Shown here: in pieces, positions 41,336 through 50,610 of the stretch
How positions within the stretch are numbered: position 1 is the first letter of the stretch
Layout of the letters: each line of letters starts with the position of its first letter
DNA from: an uncultured Lachnospiraceae bacterium
GTDB taxonomy: Bacteria; Bacillota; Clostridia; Lachnospirales; Lachnospiraceae
Assembly: GCA_934293375.1 (NCBI GenBank)
Contig: CAKQYS010000005.1
Coordinates: 62,001-126,000, forward strand
Direction of reading: 5' to 3'
Length of the DNA: 64,000 nt
Made by a program: the position numbers and the translations under genes
The notes under the pieces: generated by a model
Database searches by the model: none
Told to the model about the DNA's origin: nothing
What the model saw: only the letters and a program-made list of their open reading frames with translations

Positions 41336-42442
41336 ATGAGACTCATTATCGCTATCGGAATTGTACTGCTTCTTTACAGCATACAATCCCGGCTTTACCG
41401 CAAATATTGGAAGCGAGGATTAGATGTAACCCTTTCATTTTCCAGAGATACCGCCGATATTGGGGAAGAACTATCCTTAACAGAGGTCATCACCAACCGA
41501 AAGTCTCTCCCGCTTCCTATTTTGCATGTAAAATTTTATACCGCAAGGAGTTTTCTCTTCTCAGATAACCAGAATGCCCAGACTACAGACCATTACTACC
41601 GTAATGATGTGTTTTCCATATTAGGGAACCAGAAGATTACCAGACAACTCACTTTTCAGACAACACACCGTGGGTATTTTGCGATTGATTCCCTTCAGAT
41701 CACCTCAAAAGATCTGTTTCTGATGCGCACATTTGCCACATCTCTTGAAAATCGTACTTATCTGTATGTCCTGCCCGCTATTATTCATGGCACCGCATTT
41801 GACACCGTAAAAGATAAGATCCTCGGAGACATGCATGCGAATGGACAAGGACCTGAAGATCCATACGCGTTTTGCGGAATTCGTGCCTACCAGACTTATG
41901 ATTCCATGAAACATATCAACTGGAAAGCAACTGCACATACCGGCACACTGATGGTTAATCAGTATCAGCCTGCTATCTCAGATGAGGTGTGTATCCTGCT
42001 GAATATGACGCCTTACAGCAAGTCCGGCGCAGATGCCCTCCAGGAACATGCGATCAATATTGCACACAGCCTCGGTCTTGCCTTTATGGAGCATGCTATT
42101 GATGTCAGTCTCTATACCAACGGCTGCGATATTCTTTCGAAAGCACAGCCTTGTCTGATGCGGGGGCATGGGACAGAACATCAGATGTCGCTATCCAGAC
42201 TACTGTCGAGGCTGGATATCCGCCAGAAATGCACCAGCTTCACAGAAATGATGCGGACACATTTACAGGATGGCTCTCATCGGATCCGATACATTATCAT
42301 TTCCACCTATCGGGATGATGCACTGCTATCTATCTTTGAATCGATATGTCCTAGGACGGATGCCTACTGGATCATTCCGGAATATCCATCCGCTGATATT
42401 CGCTATGACAACCGGAATATTATAAAATGGTCACTGATCTGA
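41336..42442 (+). CDS. DUF58 domain protein
   Basis: This 368-residue protein has a hydrophobic N-terminus (RLIIAIGIVLLLYSI), an Ig-like region (about 30-140, LSFSRDTADIGEELSLTEVITNRKSLPLPILHVKF), and the DUF58 core with ILGDMHANGQGPEDPYAFCGIRAYQTYDSMKHINWKATAHTGTLMVNQYQPAISDEVCILLN. The DUF58 C-terminal half has a von Willebrand A-like fold. It is a typical MoxR partner in envelope-linked complexes of unknown precise function. GAAAGGAG precedes ATG 41336. Confidence 0.88.
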   Translation: MRLIIAIGIVLLLYSIQSRLYRKYWKRGLDVTLSFSRDTADIGEELSLTEVITNRKSLPLPILHVKFYTARSFLFSDNQNAQTTDHYYRNDVFSILGNQKITRQLTFQTTHRGYFAIDSLQITSKDLFLMRTFATSLENRTYLYVLPAIIHGTAFDTVKDKILGDMHANGQGPEDPYAFCGIRAYQTYDSMKHINWKATAHTGTLMVNQYQPAISDEVCILLNMTPYSKSGADALQEHAINIAHSLGLAFMEHAIDVSLYTNGCDILSKAQPCLMRGHGTEHQMSLSRLLSRLDIRQKCTSFTEMMRTHLQDGSHRIRYIIISTYRDDALLSIFESICPRTDAYWIIPEYPSADIRYDNRNIIKWSLI

Positions 42443-42458
42443 CATAGAAAGGGGAAGT

Positions 42459-43643
42459 ATGAACAATAAGATTTTACTGGCTACCGAAGCCGTTACACTC
42501 GCAATACAATTTATCTTATGTATGTTTCTGTTTCTCACTGCCCAGATCCTGATTTTGGGAGCTCCTGCTCCATGGTATGAACAATGTGTTTTTATAGCAT
42601 ATCTAGGGATTGCCGTTTTGATCCGGCTACTGATCACAAACAGTTTTCTGATCTATATCGGACTGCATTTATTTCTGTACTCTACAATCCTTATCCTGCC
42701 GTTTTCTCTATTCATGACGATTGAATCCTCTATCTATCTGACCTTTCTGATGATCCAGTCCATTGATTTCTGGAGACGAAACGGCTATAAACAGAATACG
42801 ACCGTGCCGTGGCCATCCATTTGTGTCATGCTTGGATTCTATATATTTGCAATCATCACCAAGAATGCTCTGTTATGCAATCTGATCTATATTCTTGGCA
42901 GTGTATATCTGCTCCTATATCTGGCAAGACTATATCTCACAGGTCTATATAACATGGCAAATGACAAAACTGCAACCAGGCAGTTTCCACTTGATCAGGT
43001 AACGCGGATCAATTCCATCATGATCCTGCTGATCCTGTCAATCACCGCCATCACGATCACGCTTGCCAATCTGATCAATCTGGATCATATTATCATCAGC
43101 ATGGGACATGGGCTTCTTATGCTGGCAAAATATGTCATTGCTTTTTTTATTTTTTTATGGAGTCTGATCAGTCGTTTTTTCCACGGCGGTCAGGACACGG
43201 AACAGATGCCGGACAGTGATCTGTTTCATACTGCAAAGACCGATCCAACCTTATTTGCGATCATCTTTGATATCTTATTTAAAGTATTTGAATGTGCTAT
43301 GTTCGGTCTGATGATATATTGGATCTTCAGAGGATTATACCGGTTATCCCGAAAGTTTATGCTCCGCAATCTGCTTGATCAGGATCATGTAGAAGGACTT
43401 GCACCTGTAAGACCGGATGCGGGATCTGACAGTTTTGATCACCTGGGAAGATACCGGATCCGTATGCCACATTCCAAAATCCGCCGTCAATATAAAAGAG
43501 CCATCTTAAAACATAAGAATGAACTGGCATTACACGAATCTATGACAACCACCGAAATCTATGCAGCGCTGCCTGATCGGACACAAAAGCAGATCAACAC
43601 CCTGCATCAAAAATATAACGAAGAACGCTATCACTCAGAATAA
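42459..43643 (+). CDS. Multi-pass membrane protein of the MoxR operon (DUF4129-like tail)
   Basis: This 394-residue protein has about eight hydrophobic segments (for example ITLAIQFILCMFLFL, LIYILGSVYLLLYLARLY, KYVIAFFIFLWSLI). Its C-terminal cytosolic tail (IRRQYKRAILKHKNELALHESMTTTEIYAALPDR) has the R-x-x-Y and T-x-x-E pattern of DUF4129/TgpA-like proteins. MoxR-DUF58 operons normally include such a transglutaminase-like protein; here no transglutaminase domain is seen. It starts 16 bp after the DUF58 gene. Probable envelope assembly role. Confidence 0.7.
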   Translation: MNNKILLATEAVTLAIQFILCMFLFLTAQILILGAPAPWYEQCVFIAYLGIAVLIRLLITNSFLIYIGLHLFLYSTILILPFSLFMTIESSIYLTFLMIQSIDFWRRNGYKQNTTVPWPSICVMLGFYIFAIITKNALLCNLIYILGSVYLLLYLARLYLTGLYNMANDKTATRQFPLDQVTRINSIMILLILSITAITITLANLINLDHIIISMGHGLLMLAKYVIAFFIFLWSLISRFFHGGQDTEQMPDSDLFHTAKTDPTLFAIIFDILFKVFECAMFGLMIYWIFRGLYRLSRKFMLRNLLDQDHVEGLAPVRPDAGSDSFDHLGRYRIRMPHSKIRRQYKRAILKHKNELALHESMTTTEIYAALPDRTQKQINTLHQKYNEERYHSE

Positions 43644-43678
43644 CCTGTTCTTCATACAATATAAAGGAGAAAAATGAT

Positions 43679-43864
43679 ATGATGTATGATAACATTCCAA
43701 ACAATCCTATGATGCTGTTAAGCTTTACCAATACAAAGCTAAGAGATGAATTCTCTTCTCTGGATGAAATGTGTTACGAACTTGAAGTGGACAGAAAGGA
43801 CATTGAAGAAAAACTTGCTATGATTGATTATCACTATAGCAAGGATCTTAACAAATTCATTTAA
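43679..43864 (+). CDS. DUF4250-type small protein (61 aa)
   Basis: Small acidic helical protein: IPNNPMMLLSFTNTKLRDEF, SLDEMCYELEVDRKDIEEKLAMIDYHYS. This matches the DUF4250 pattern seen in many Firmicutes, of unknown function. The first ATG is nine bases from AAGGAG, with another in-frame ATG next to it. It follows the membrane protein gene by 35 bp and is closed by a terminator, so it may be the last gene of the MoxR operon. Confidence 0.75.
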   Translation: MMYDNIPNNPMMLLSFTNTKLRDEFSSLDEMCYELEVDRKDIEEKLAMIDYHYSKDLNKFI

Positions 43865-43873
43865 GCTGTATCA

Positions 43874-43906
43874 AAAATGGAGATTCCTGTATGGAATCTC
43901 CATTTT
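43874..43906 (+). terminator. Terminator of the MoxR operon
   Basis: Perfect 14-bp stem AAAATGGAGATTCC/GGAATCTCCATTTT with a 5-base loop. A-rich and T-rich ends could also serve the opposite strand. Confidence 0.9.
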
Positions 43907-43994
43907 CATGTTCTGCTTAGATCATCTCACCTGCGGCTCGATGTTTGTTTTCGCATTATGCCGGCTTGTGCAAGCACAGCCGTCGCAATGCTCA

Positions 43995-45404
43995 TTATAT
44001 CACATGCACCTGCATCATATTGGATGGCTTACCCTCCTGCTTTGAGGTACCTGCCACGATAACAATCGTATCTCCATCTGTTACATAGCCTGTCTCTGTT
44101 GCCTTTCTCACAGCATACTCTACAAGATCTGTTGAAATATGCTGCTCTGTTGCCTGAATTGGTACTACACCAAATGCGAGATTCAGCTGACGCATTGCCT
44201 GTGGGTCTACCACTGCCGCAAGCACCGGACATTCCGGTCTGTAATGTGCAATGATCTCTGCTGTCGCACCTGATCTTGTCACCGCCACGATTGCCTTGGC
44301 ATTCAGTGTATTGGCTGCCTTGCAGGCCGAAATCGCCACTGCATTTGCAACATCCTTTGGCAATTCATAATGTGGTCTTAATGTCTTATATTCTATACAT
44401 TTCTCCGTAGCTTCTGCAATCTCTGACATTGTCTTCACTGCCTCTGCCGGATAATCTCCTGCAGCAGACTCACCTGACAACATAATCGCAGTTGTTCCAT
44501 CATAAATCGCATTGGCTACATCAGATACCTCTGCTCTGGTCGGTCTTGGAGAATGTGTCATCGACTCTAACATCTGGGTTGCTGTCACAACCAGTTTGCC
44601 TTGCTTGACGCATTTATCGATCATACTCTTCTGCAATCCCGGAAGCTCCTTAAACGGGATCTCCACACCCAGATCACCACGGGCAACCATGATACCGTCA
44701 CTTGCCTCAATGATTTCATCTATGCAATTCACACCCTGGATATTCTCTACCTTAGAGATGATCTTTATCTTATCTCCTCCATTGCTGTCCAACAGATTAC
44801 GCAGTCTGTTCACATCATCTGCAGTACGCACGAAGGATGCCGCCACAAAATCCACTTCCTGTTCAATACCAAATAATATATCATCCTTGTCCACCGGATT
44901 GATGTAAGGCATCGGAATCACAACATTTGGAACATTGATACTCTTGTGATTACTGATCACACCGCCATTCACAATGGTACATACCACATCGTCGCCCTCA
45001 ATCGCACTTACATTCATCGCAATCTTGCCATCGTCGATCAAAATCCGCGTACCGACTTCAACGCTCTCTGCGAGTCTGTCATATGTCAATGGTACCTTTT
45101 TATTCGTCCCCAAGAAATCACCGGTACTCAATGTAAAAGTCTGTCCCTCTGTCACAGTAACCTTCCCATCCTTAAAATTCTTAAGACGGATCTCCGGGCC
45201 CTTTGTATCTAACAAGATCGCAATCGGAAGCTGCAATTCTTCCCGAAGCTTCTTAACACGATCCATTCTTACCTTCTGCTCTTCATGGGTGCCGTGAGAG
45301 AAATTAAATCTCGCAACATTCATGCCATTCTTCATGAGCTTGGTCAATACCTTCTCATCATCCACTGCTGGTCCTAAAGTACAAATAATCTTTGTCTTCT
45401 TCAT
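43995..45404 (-). CDS. pyk: Pyruvate kinase
   Basis: Start ATG 45404 (MKKTKIICTLGPAVDDEK). The 469-residue protein has the substrate loop GMNVARFNFSHGTHEEQ, the active-site LLDTKGPEIRL, the catalytic KIISKVENIQGV and VARGDLGVEIPF, and TATQMLESM. A complete C-terminal allosteric domain follows. The PEP-utiliser extension of Bacillus pyruvate kinases is absent. It makes pyruvate and ATP in the last step of glycolysis. It follows the AI-2E exporter gene by 68 bp, with AAGGAG upstream. Confidence 0.97.
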   Translation of the reverse strand: MKKTKIICTLGPAVDDEKVLTKLMKNGMNVARFNFSHGTHEEQKVRMDRVKKLREELQLPIAILLDTKGPEIRLKNFKDGKVTVTEGQTFTLSTGDFLGTNKKVPLTYDRLAESVEVGTRILIDDGKIAMNVSAIEGDDVVCTIVNGGVISNHKSINVPNVVIPMPYINPVDKDDILFGIEQEVDFVAASFVRTADDVNRLRNLLDSNGGDKIKIISKVENIQGVNCIDEIIEASDGIMVARGDLGVEIPFKELPGLQKSMIDKCVKQGKLVVTATQMLESMTHSPRPTRAEVSDVANAIYDGTTAIMLSGESAAGDYPAEAVKTMSEIAEATEKCIEYKTLRPHYELPKDVANAVAISACKAANTLNAKAIVAVTRSGATAEIIAHYRPECPVLAAVVDPQAMRQLNLAFGVVPIQATEQHISTDLVEYAVRKATETGYVTDGDTIVIVAGTSKQEGKPSNMMQVHVI

Positions 45405-45472
45405 AATAGAACACTCTCCTTGTCTCTTCATTAAAATATGTCACATACCTGTTGGGTATGATGTTCCCATCA

Positions 45473-46828
45473 TTATGACGGATCCTGTTGATCCTGATTA
45501 TCCTCTTCTACAGGCTCTGAAGCACCGGCTGCCTGTTCCTCTTCGATCGCAGCTTCCGCAAGTAACACTTCGTCCCGCTCCACAATATGATGTGTCCTGT
45601 CAATTCTCTCCATGTTCATATATTCTCTGGAATCTGTCGGCAGATTCTTCTGCTCAAGCATATGATTGCATAGATACCGTATCAACTGATAAATGCAGGC
45701 ACAGATCGGAACACCAAATATCATGCCCGCCACACCGAACAGGCTGGCTCCAAGAGAAATGGAAACAATGATCCAAAATCCGGAAATTCCTATGGAATCT
45801 CCAAGGATTAGTGGTCCGATAATATTGCCATCCAACTGCTGGATCACCAATATCAGTATCACAAAAACCAGACACTGCATTGGGCTGACAAATAAAATGA
45901 TCACTGCAGATGGTACAGCACCAATAAATGGTCCAAAAAACGGGATCACATTGGTCACACCTACGATCACTGCAATCAATACCGGATACGGCAGTTTCAG
46001 CGCAAGCATTGAAAAATAACATAGAATTCCTATAATGACCGAATCTACGATCTTGCCATTGATAAAACCACCCAGAATATGATCCATCTGTCTGATACCG
46101 GAAAGGATCTTATTCGCATGATGCCGTGAAAATATCGCATATAAAAGCTTCTTAAGCTGTGCACCAAACATTTCCTTACCAGCCATAACATAGACGGAAA
46201 CCATGATACCTACCACAAAATTGAAAACAAACTTCACACCACCCAACAGTCCGGTTGAGATATTTACGATCAGATCTCCCAGCTTTGGAATAATATTCCC
46301 ATTCAGGAAATCCGTTACCGTATCTGTGAGCTGATTCACCAGACTGGTCAGCCATGCTGCCTGTTGTTGATTATTCTTCCAGAAATCTGTGATCCACTCC
46401 TGCACATTGGTCACATAGGTAGGAATATCATTCGAAATAGAGATCACACTTTTGTAGATCTGTGGTATCACAAGCCACATAAATCCCCACAACAGACCCA
46501 AAAATACGATGAGAGTCGATATAATGGATAATGTTCGTCCAAACTTAAAGACGAAACGCTCCTTATTCTTGATATTACTTCTGTTCTTAACCAGAACTGA
46601 TGCCAGTGGCACATATAAGCGTCTCTCGAAAAATACCAGAATCGGATTCAGCAGATAGGCAATAAACATACCGATAAGAACAGATGACAGTCCCTTTATA
46701 ATTGCAGATGCAAAGCCCGCCACCCATGTAATATGCATAAACAACTGCCAGAATAAAATTGCAACCACACACACCGCTAACAGTGTCAGACCATAATACA
46801 GATATTTCTTCTTCCAATCATTTTTCAT
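45473..46828 (-). CDS. AI-2E family transporter (TqsA/YdiK/PerM-like)
   Basis: This 451-residue membrane protein has about eight helices. They include VCVVAILFWQLFMHITWVAGFA, the long extracellular-facing helical section after NDIPTYVTNVQEWI, then YPVLIAVIVGVTNVIPFFGPFIGAVPSAVIIL, the family's signature, and IIVSISLGASLFGVAGMIFGVPICA. The C-terminal 60 residues are acidic and disordered. Family members export small molecules or ions; the name from AI-2 export in E. coli does not prove the substrate. Single gene upstream of pyk. Confidence 0.85.
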   Translation of the reverse strand: MKNDWKKKYLYYGLTLLAVCVVAILFWQLFMHITWVAGFASAIIKGLSSVLIGMFIAYLLNPILVFFERRLYVPLASVLVKNRSNIKNKERFVFKFGRTLSIISTLIVFLGLLWGFMWLVIPQIYKSVISISNDIPTYVTNVQEWITDFWKNNQQQAAWLTSLVNQLTDTVTDFLNGNIIPKLGDLIVNISTGLLGGVKFVFNFVVGIMVSVYVMAGKEMFGAQLKKLLYAIFSRHHANKILSGIRQMDHILGGFINGKIVDSVIIGILCYFSMLALKLPYPVLIAVIVGVTNVIPFFGPFIGAVPSAVIILFVSPMQCLVFVILILVIQQLDGNIIGPLILGDSIGISGFWIIVSISLGASLFGVAGMIFGVPICACIYQLIRYLCNHMLEQKNLPTDSREYMNMERIDRTHHIVERDEVLLAEAAIEEEQAAGASEPVEEDNQDQQDPS

Positions 46829-47092
46829 TCAAAATACGATCCTTTCTATGCGTTTCAAAAATTCCCGCTTTTATATCATATCAGATCTAATATGGTTTCT
46901 CAAGAGCGATTATGTTCTTTTCGTTATTTTTTCTATTGTGTTCCCATACTTTTTATAATAAACTAGGATTAAATTGTATGGATTATTTTGTCGATTTCTC
47001 ATATAATGAAGCATATCGTTGGATTTTGTTAATCCATGCAAGATTATACGGATTTTTATTTATTTTTATCTGTATTACAAGGAGGTATTCAT

Positions 47093-47533
47093 ATGAATGT
47101 TACTACATGGCTGGTGATCGCCGTTATCCTGATCGTAATTGAATTGATTACTGTCAGTCTCACTTCGATCTGGTTTGCAATTGGTGCGATCTGTTCCGCA
47201 TTCTGCACCCTGTTCACCGATAACCTATGGCCGCAGCTGATCGTATTTATTGCAGTATCCGTGATCTTATTTATCTTTACACGGCCATTTGCAATGAAAC
47301 ATCTGCATCTGGGCAAGGAAAAAACCAATATCGACAGCATCATCGGACAGCAGGCTGTTGTCACGGAAACGATCGACAACATCAAGGGAACCGGACATGC
47401 CAAGATCAATGGTCTTGACTGGACTGCCCGTTCTGTAGATGAAACGGCTATTCTTCCAAAGGATTCAGTCGTAACCGTCAAAGAGGTCCGCGGTGTTAAG
47501 CTGATGGTTGAACCATTTGACCAGATTTCGTGA
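47093..47533 (+). CDS. NfeD-like membrane protein
   Basis: Start ATG 47093 follows AAGGAGG. Of 146 residues, 1-75 hold three hydrophobic stretches (WLVIAVILIVIELITVSL; IWFAIGAICSAFCTLF; LIVFIAVSVILFIFT). The rest is the OB-fold NfeD domain (GQQAVVTETIDNIKGTGHAKINGLDWTARS..VTVKEVRGVKLMVEPF). It is partnered with the next gene, an SPFH protein, in the usual pair for membrane-domain organisation. A candidate -10 TATAAT lies at 47002-47007. Confidence 0.88.
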   Translation: MNVTTWLVIAVILIVIELITVSLTSIWFAIGAICSAFCTLFTDNLWPQLIVFIAVSVILFIFTRPFAMKHLHLGKEKTNIDSIIGQQAVVTETIDNIKGTGHAKINGLDWTARSVDETAILPKDSVVTVKEVRGVKLMVEPFDQIS

Positions 47534-47618
47534 TTTATCTGTATCTGTTGTTTATAACTGCACCGTATATATATGACCGGGCAGGGATAATAATATTATT
47601 TTAAGGAGGGTTCTAATT

Positions 47619-48536
47619 ATGGGTCCATTTTTAATCACTCTTTTGGTGATCGTAGTCATTTTAATCTTATCAAGTATTCGTATCGTTCCTCAGGCGCACG
47701 CTTATGTTGTCGAACGTCTTGGTACTTACAGCGGTACATGGTCAGTAGGCCTTCACATGATGCTGCCGATCATTGATAAGGTCGCAAGAAGAGTTACATT
47801 GAAGGAACAGGTCGTAGACTTCGCACCACAGCCTGTTATCACGAAGGATAATGTAACCATGAGGATCGACACAGTTGTATTCTTCCAGATTACAGATCCG
47901 AAGCTTTTCTGCTATGGTGTTGAGAATCCAATCATGGCGATTGAAAACTTAACAGCAACTACACTTCGTAATATTATCGGTGATCTTGAGTTGGATCAGA
48001 CACTGACATCAAGAGAGACGATCAATACCAAGATGCGTGCCACTCTGGATGAGGCCACAGATCCTTGGGGTATCAAGGTCAATCGTGTAGAGCTGAAGAA
48101 CATCATTCCACCGGCTGCCATTCAGGATGCTATGGAGAAGCAGATGAAGGCTGAGCGTGAAAGACGTGAGCAGATCTTAAAGGCTGAAGGCGAGAAAAAG
48201 TCGGCAATCCTGATCGCAGAAGGTCAGAAGGAATCTGCAATCTTAGAGGCACAGGCTGACAAGGAATCTGCAATTCTTCGTGCAGAAGCCAAGAAGGAAG
48301 CAACGATCCGTGAGGCAGAAGGTCAGGCGCAGGCTATCCTAGCCGTACAGAAGGCCAATGCCGATGGTATCCAGTTTATCAAGGAAGCAGGTGCAGACAG
48401 TGCCGTTATCCAGTTAAAGAGTCTGGAAGCATTCGCCAAGGCTGCTGATGGTCAGGCTACCAAGATCATTATTCCATCCGAGATTCAGAACATGGCCGGT
48501 TTTGTTACATCATTAACCGAACTTGGCAAGAACTAG
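47619..48536 (+). CDS. SPFH/stomatin-like membrane protein (QmcA type)
   Basis: This 305-residue protein has one N-terminal helix (FLITLLVIVVILILS) and a complete band-7 domain (RIVPQAHAYVVERLGTYSG to LKNIIPPAAIQDAMEKQMKAERERR). A heptad coiled coil rich in EKKSAILIAEGQKESAI repeats follows, then a conserved helical tail. Such proteins oligomerise on the membrane and organise microdomains with NfeD. AAGGAGG precedes ATG 47619. A perfect terminator follows. Confidence 0.93.
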   Translation: MGPFLITLLVIVVILILSSIRIVPQAHAYVVERLGTYSGTWSVGLHMMLPIIDKVARRVTLKEQVVDFAPQPVITKDNVTMRIDTVVFFQITDPKLFCYGVENPIMAIENLTATTLRNIIGDLELDQTLTSRETINTKMRATLDEATDPWGIKVNRVELKNIIPPAAIQDAMEKQMKAERERREQILKAEGEKKSAILIAEGQKESAILEAQADKESAILRAEAKKEATIREAEGQAQAILAVQKANADGIQFIKEAGADSAVIQLKSLEAFAKAADGQATKIIIPSEIQNMAGFVTSLTELGKN

Positions 48537-48546
48537 TTGCCTTATA

Positions 48547-48586
48547 AAAATGCCGTATGCATATCAATTTGTGCATACGGCATTTT
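48547..48586. terminator. Terminator between SPFH and alkyltransferase genes
   Basis: Perfect 15-bp stem AAAATGCCGTATGCA/TGCATACGGCATTTT, usable in both directions. Confidence 0.92.
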
Positions 48587-48587
48587 A

Positions 48588-49217
48588 TTATTCTATCTTC
48601 ATCCCATATTTAGAAAGATCCACAACGCCATCTGTTACTTCGATGCCGTCATCCACTAGGCGTCTTGCCTGCTCTCCTTTTCCACCAAATGCAAACGCAC
48701 CTGACAACTCCCCTTTGGCATTTACAACTCGAAAACATGGAATGCTGTCAGGATCCGGATTCTTATGCAATGCATTTCCGACAGATCTCGCCATTTTAGG
48801 ATTCCCTGCCATCCGTGCAACCTGACCATAGGTCGCTACTTGTCCCGCCGGAATCTGCTTTACAGCTTCATATATCCGCTTTTCCGGACTGTCCGTCACG
48901 ATATCATAGCTCTCTGCAATCATACGCCGGATCTCTGCATCCGGTATCGTACCATCCAAAATAATCGTATTCCAATGATCCTTATTCTGATGCCAGCCCG
49001 GTATCACGGATGCATATGCGTTCCGGAAGAAATCCCGCCATTCGGGATCCACCTTGACATTCAGATTGATATAACCATCTCGCTCGTAGGTCCATAAAAA
49101 TGCTTTTTTGCTGCCCTTTACCCGCACCAGCTGCCAGTTCGGGTCTCGAAATGGTGCCTGTTGATAGGTATCCGGAAATGACAATCCATATTGCAATGCT
49201 TCTTCTCTTGTCGTCAT
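48588..49217 (-). CDS. MmcQ/YjbR-like domain fused to methylated-DNA alkyltransferase domain
   Basis: Residues 1-110 match MmcQ/YjbR proteins (a cyclic-fold DNA-binding-like domain; GYINLNVKVDPEWRDFFRN..HWNTIILDG). Residues 115-209 match the C-terminal domain of O6-alkylguanine alkyltransferases: QIPAGQVATYGQVARMAGNPKMARSVGNALHKNP, then IPCFRVVNAKGELSGAFAFGG. The acceptor Cys is retained, but the usual PCHR His is Phe. Typical alkyltransferase-like proteins lose the Cys instead, so this variant may still react with altered activity. It probably recognises alkylated DNA. Single gene. Confidence 0.85.
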   Translation of the reverse strand: MTTREEALQYGLSFPDTYQQAPFRDPNWQLVRVKGSKKAFLWTYERDGYINLNVKVDPEWRDFFRNAYASVIPGWHQNKDHWNTIILDGTIPDAEIRRMIAESYDIVTDSPEKRIYEAVKQIPAGQVATYGQVARMAGNPKMARSVGNALHKNPDPDSIPCFRVVNAKGELSGAFAFGGKGEQARRLVDDGIEVTDGVVDLSKYGMKIE

Positions 49218-49294
49218 ACATCTGCCTCCTGTGCCGGGATCTTTTTCCTACATCGTCTTACTGTGATTCCAACAGAATCTCTCTTCCAACTATA

Positions 49295-50482
49295 TCACCG
49301 CATTTCTTCTTTCGCAAGCAGCCTTTGATATGTCAGGTCAATCGCAAAAGCTCCAAGCGGTGCTGTCAACACAATCGCAAGAACTGCCACAGCCAGCACG
49401 GTATCGCCGCATGACAATCCCATTGCCAAAGGGATGCCACCGATCGCTGCCTGCACCGTAGCCTTTGGGGTATAGGCCAGCATTGTAAACAGTCGTTCTC
49501 TGAAACGAAAGCCTGTTCCAAGCAGGCAAACGAACACCCCTAGCATCCTGAATCCAAGCGCAAAAACAATAACAAATAATGCGTCCCATCCCACATGACT
49601 TAAATAGTGAATATTTACCGTTGCACCGACCAGTACGAATAGGAACACCTCTGCTCCAACCCATAATTTACTGTATTTTACAGACAATCGTTTCGCAACC
49701 GCTCCCCTGTATTTCTGAAGCCCTACACCGATAAACATGATAGCGATCAAAGCCGAAAATGTAATAGATGTCTGCAGACTGTTTTCCAGCGTTACAAGCA
49801 GAAATGAAATACTGATCATAATCAACACTTTTGAGGTATCCCGCATGTGAACATACCAAAATAAGACAGAAAGCACATATCCCATTAAAAGTCCTAACGC
49901 AATACCCAGTATAATTGACACCGGTACATTTACAAAATTTATCGCAGATATTTTATTTCCCTGCGTCATCCCGGTAAAGGTACTAAATAGCACAATAACA
50001 TATACATCGTCTACTGAGGCACCCGCCAGAATCAACTGCGGGATCCCCTGCTTCGTTCCATATCCCTCTTCCATCAGTTTCACCATGCGTGGCACAACAA
50101 CTGCCGGGGATACAGCTGCCAATACAGCCCCAAGGATCGCCGCCTCCAGATAAGACATGCCTAAGAGTTTCGGTGCCAACAGAACGATACCCAGTAATTC
50201 AAAAGATGCCGGCACAAAACACATCATCACGGCCGGTCTTCCGATCTTCTTTAATCCTGAAAGATCCAATCCCAGACCGGCTCTCGTCAGAATGATGATC
50301 AGCGCAATCTTTCTCAGATCTGCAGAAATTCCTAAGATACTGTCATCGATCAGATTCCATACATAAGGTCCCAGTACCATACCGGTAACCAACATACCTA
50401 ATAGACTAGGGAGCTTACATTTCCTGCAGATCGCTCCTGTTGCCATCCCTACCAGTAGAATCAATGCAATACTTTGTAACAT
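49295..50482 (-). CDS. Cation:proton antiporter (CPA family)
   Basis: The start is ATG 50482 (MLQSIALILLVGMATG), after AAAAGGAGG; the frame's earlier ATG is far and unsupported. This 395-residue protein has about 12 helices. Key segments are LPSLLGMLVTGMVLGPYV, LIIILTRAGLGLDLSGLKK, AILGAVLAAVSPAVVVPRMVK and ASVDDVYVIVLFSTF with the paired acidic residue. It should exchange Na+ or K+ for H+. It follows the zinc operon terminator and is probably a single gene. Confidence 0.85.
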   Translation of the reverse strand: MLQSIALILLVGMATGAICRKCKLPSLLGMLVTGMVLGPYVWNLIDDSILGISADLRKIALIIILTRAGLGLDLSGLKKIGRPAVMMCFVPASFELLGIVLLAPKLLGMSYLEAAILGAVLAAVSPAVVVPRMVKLMEEGYGTKQGIPQLILAGASVDDVYVIVLFSTFTGMTQGNKISAINFVNVPVSIILGIALGLLMGYVLSVLFWYVHMRDTSKVLIMISISFLLVTLENSLQTSITFSALIAIMFIGVGLQKYRGAVAKRLSVKYSKLWVGAEVFLFVLVGATVNIHYLSHVGWDALFVIVFALGFRMLGVFVCLLGTGFRFRERLFTMLAYTPKATVQAAIGGIPLAMGLSCGDTVLAVAVLAIVLTAPLGAFAIDLTYQRLLAKEEMR

Positions 50483-50545
50483 CTTGTTATCCTCCTTTTC
50501 CTTGCTGCAGAAATGATTTGGATCGCACTGTGCGGTTGCCCGCAT

Positions 50546-50594
50546 AAAAAAAGCTGATAATTTCTGCGTAAATTGTTCGCTGAAGTCATCAGCT
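50546..50594 (-). terminator. Terminator of the zinc/manganese ABC operon
   Basis: Minus-strand stem AGCTGATGACTTC/GAAATTATCAGCT (one mismatch, one G-T), then seven T, 17 bp after the permease gene. Confidence 0.75.
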
Positions 50595-50610
50595 ATATCA
50601 GCGGTTTTGG

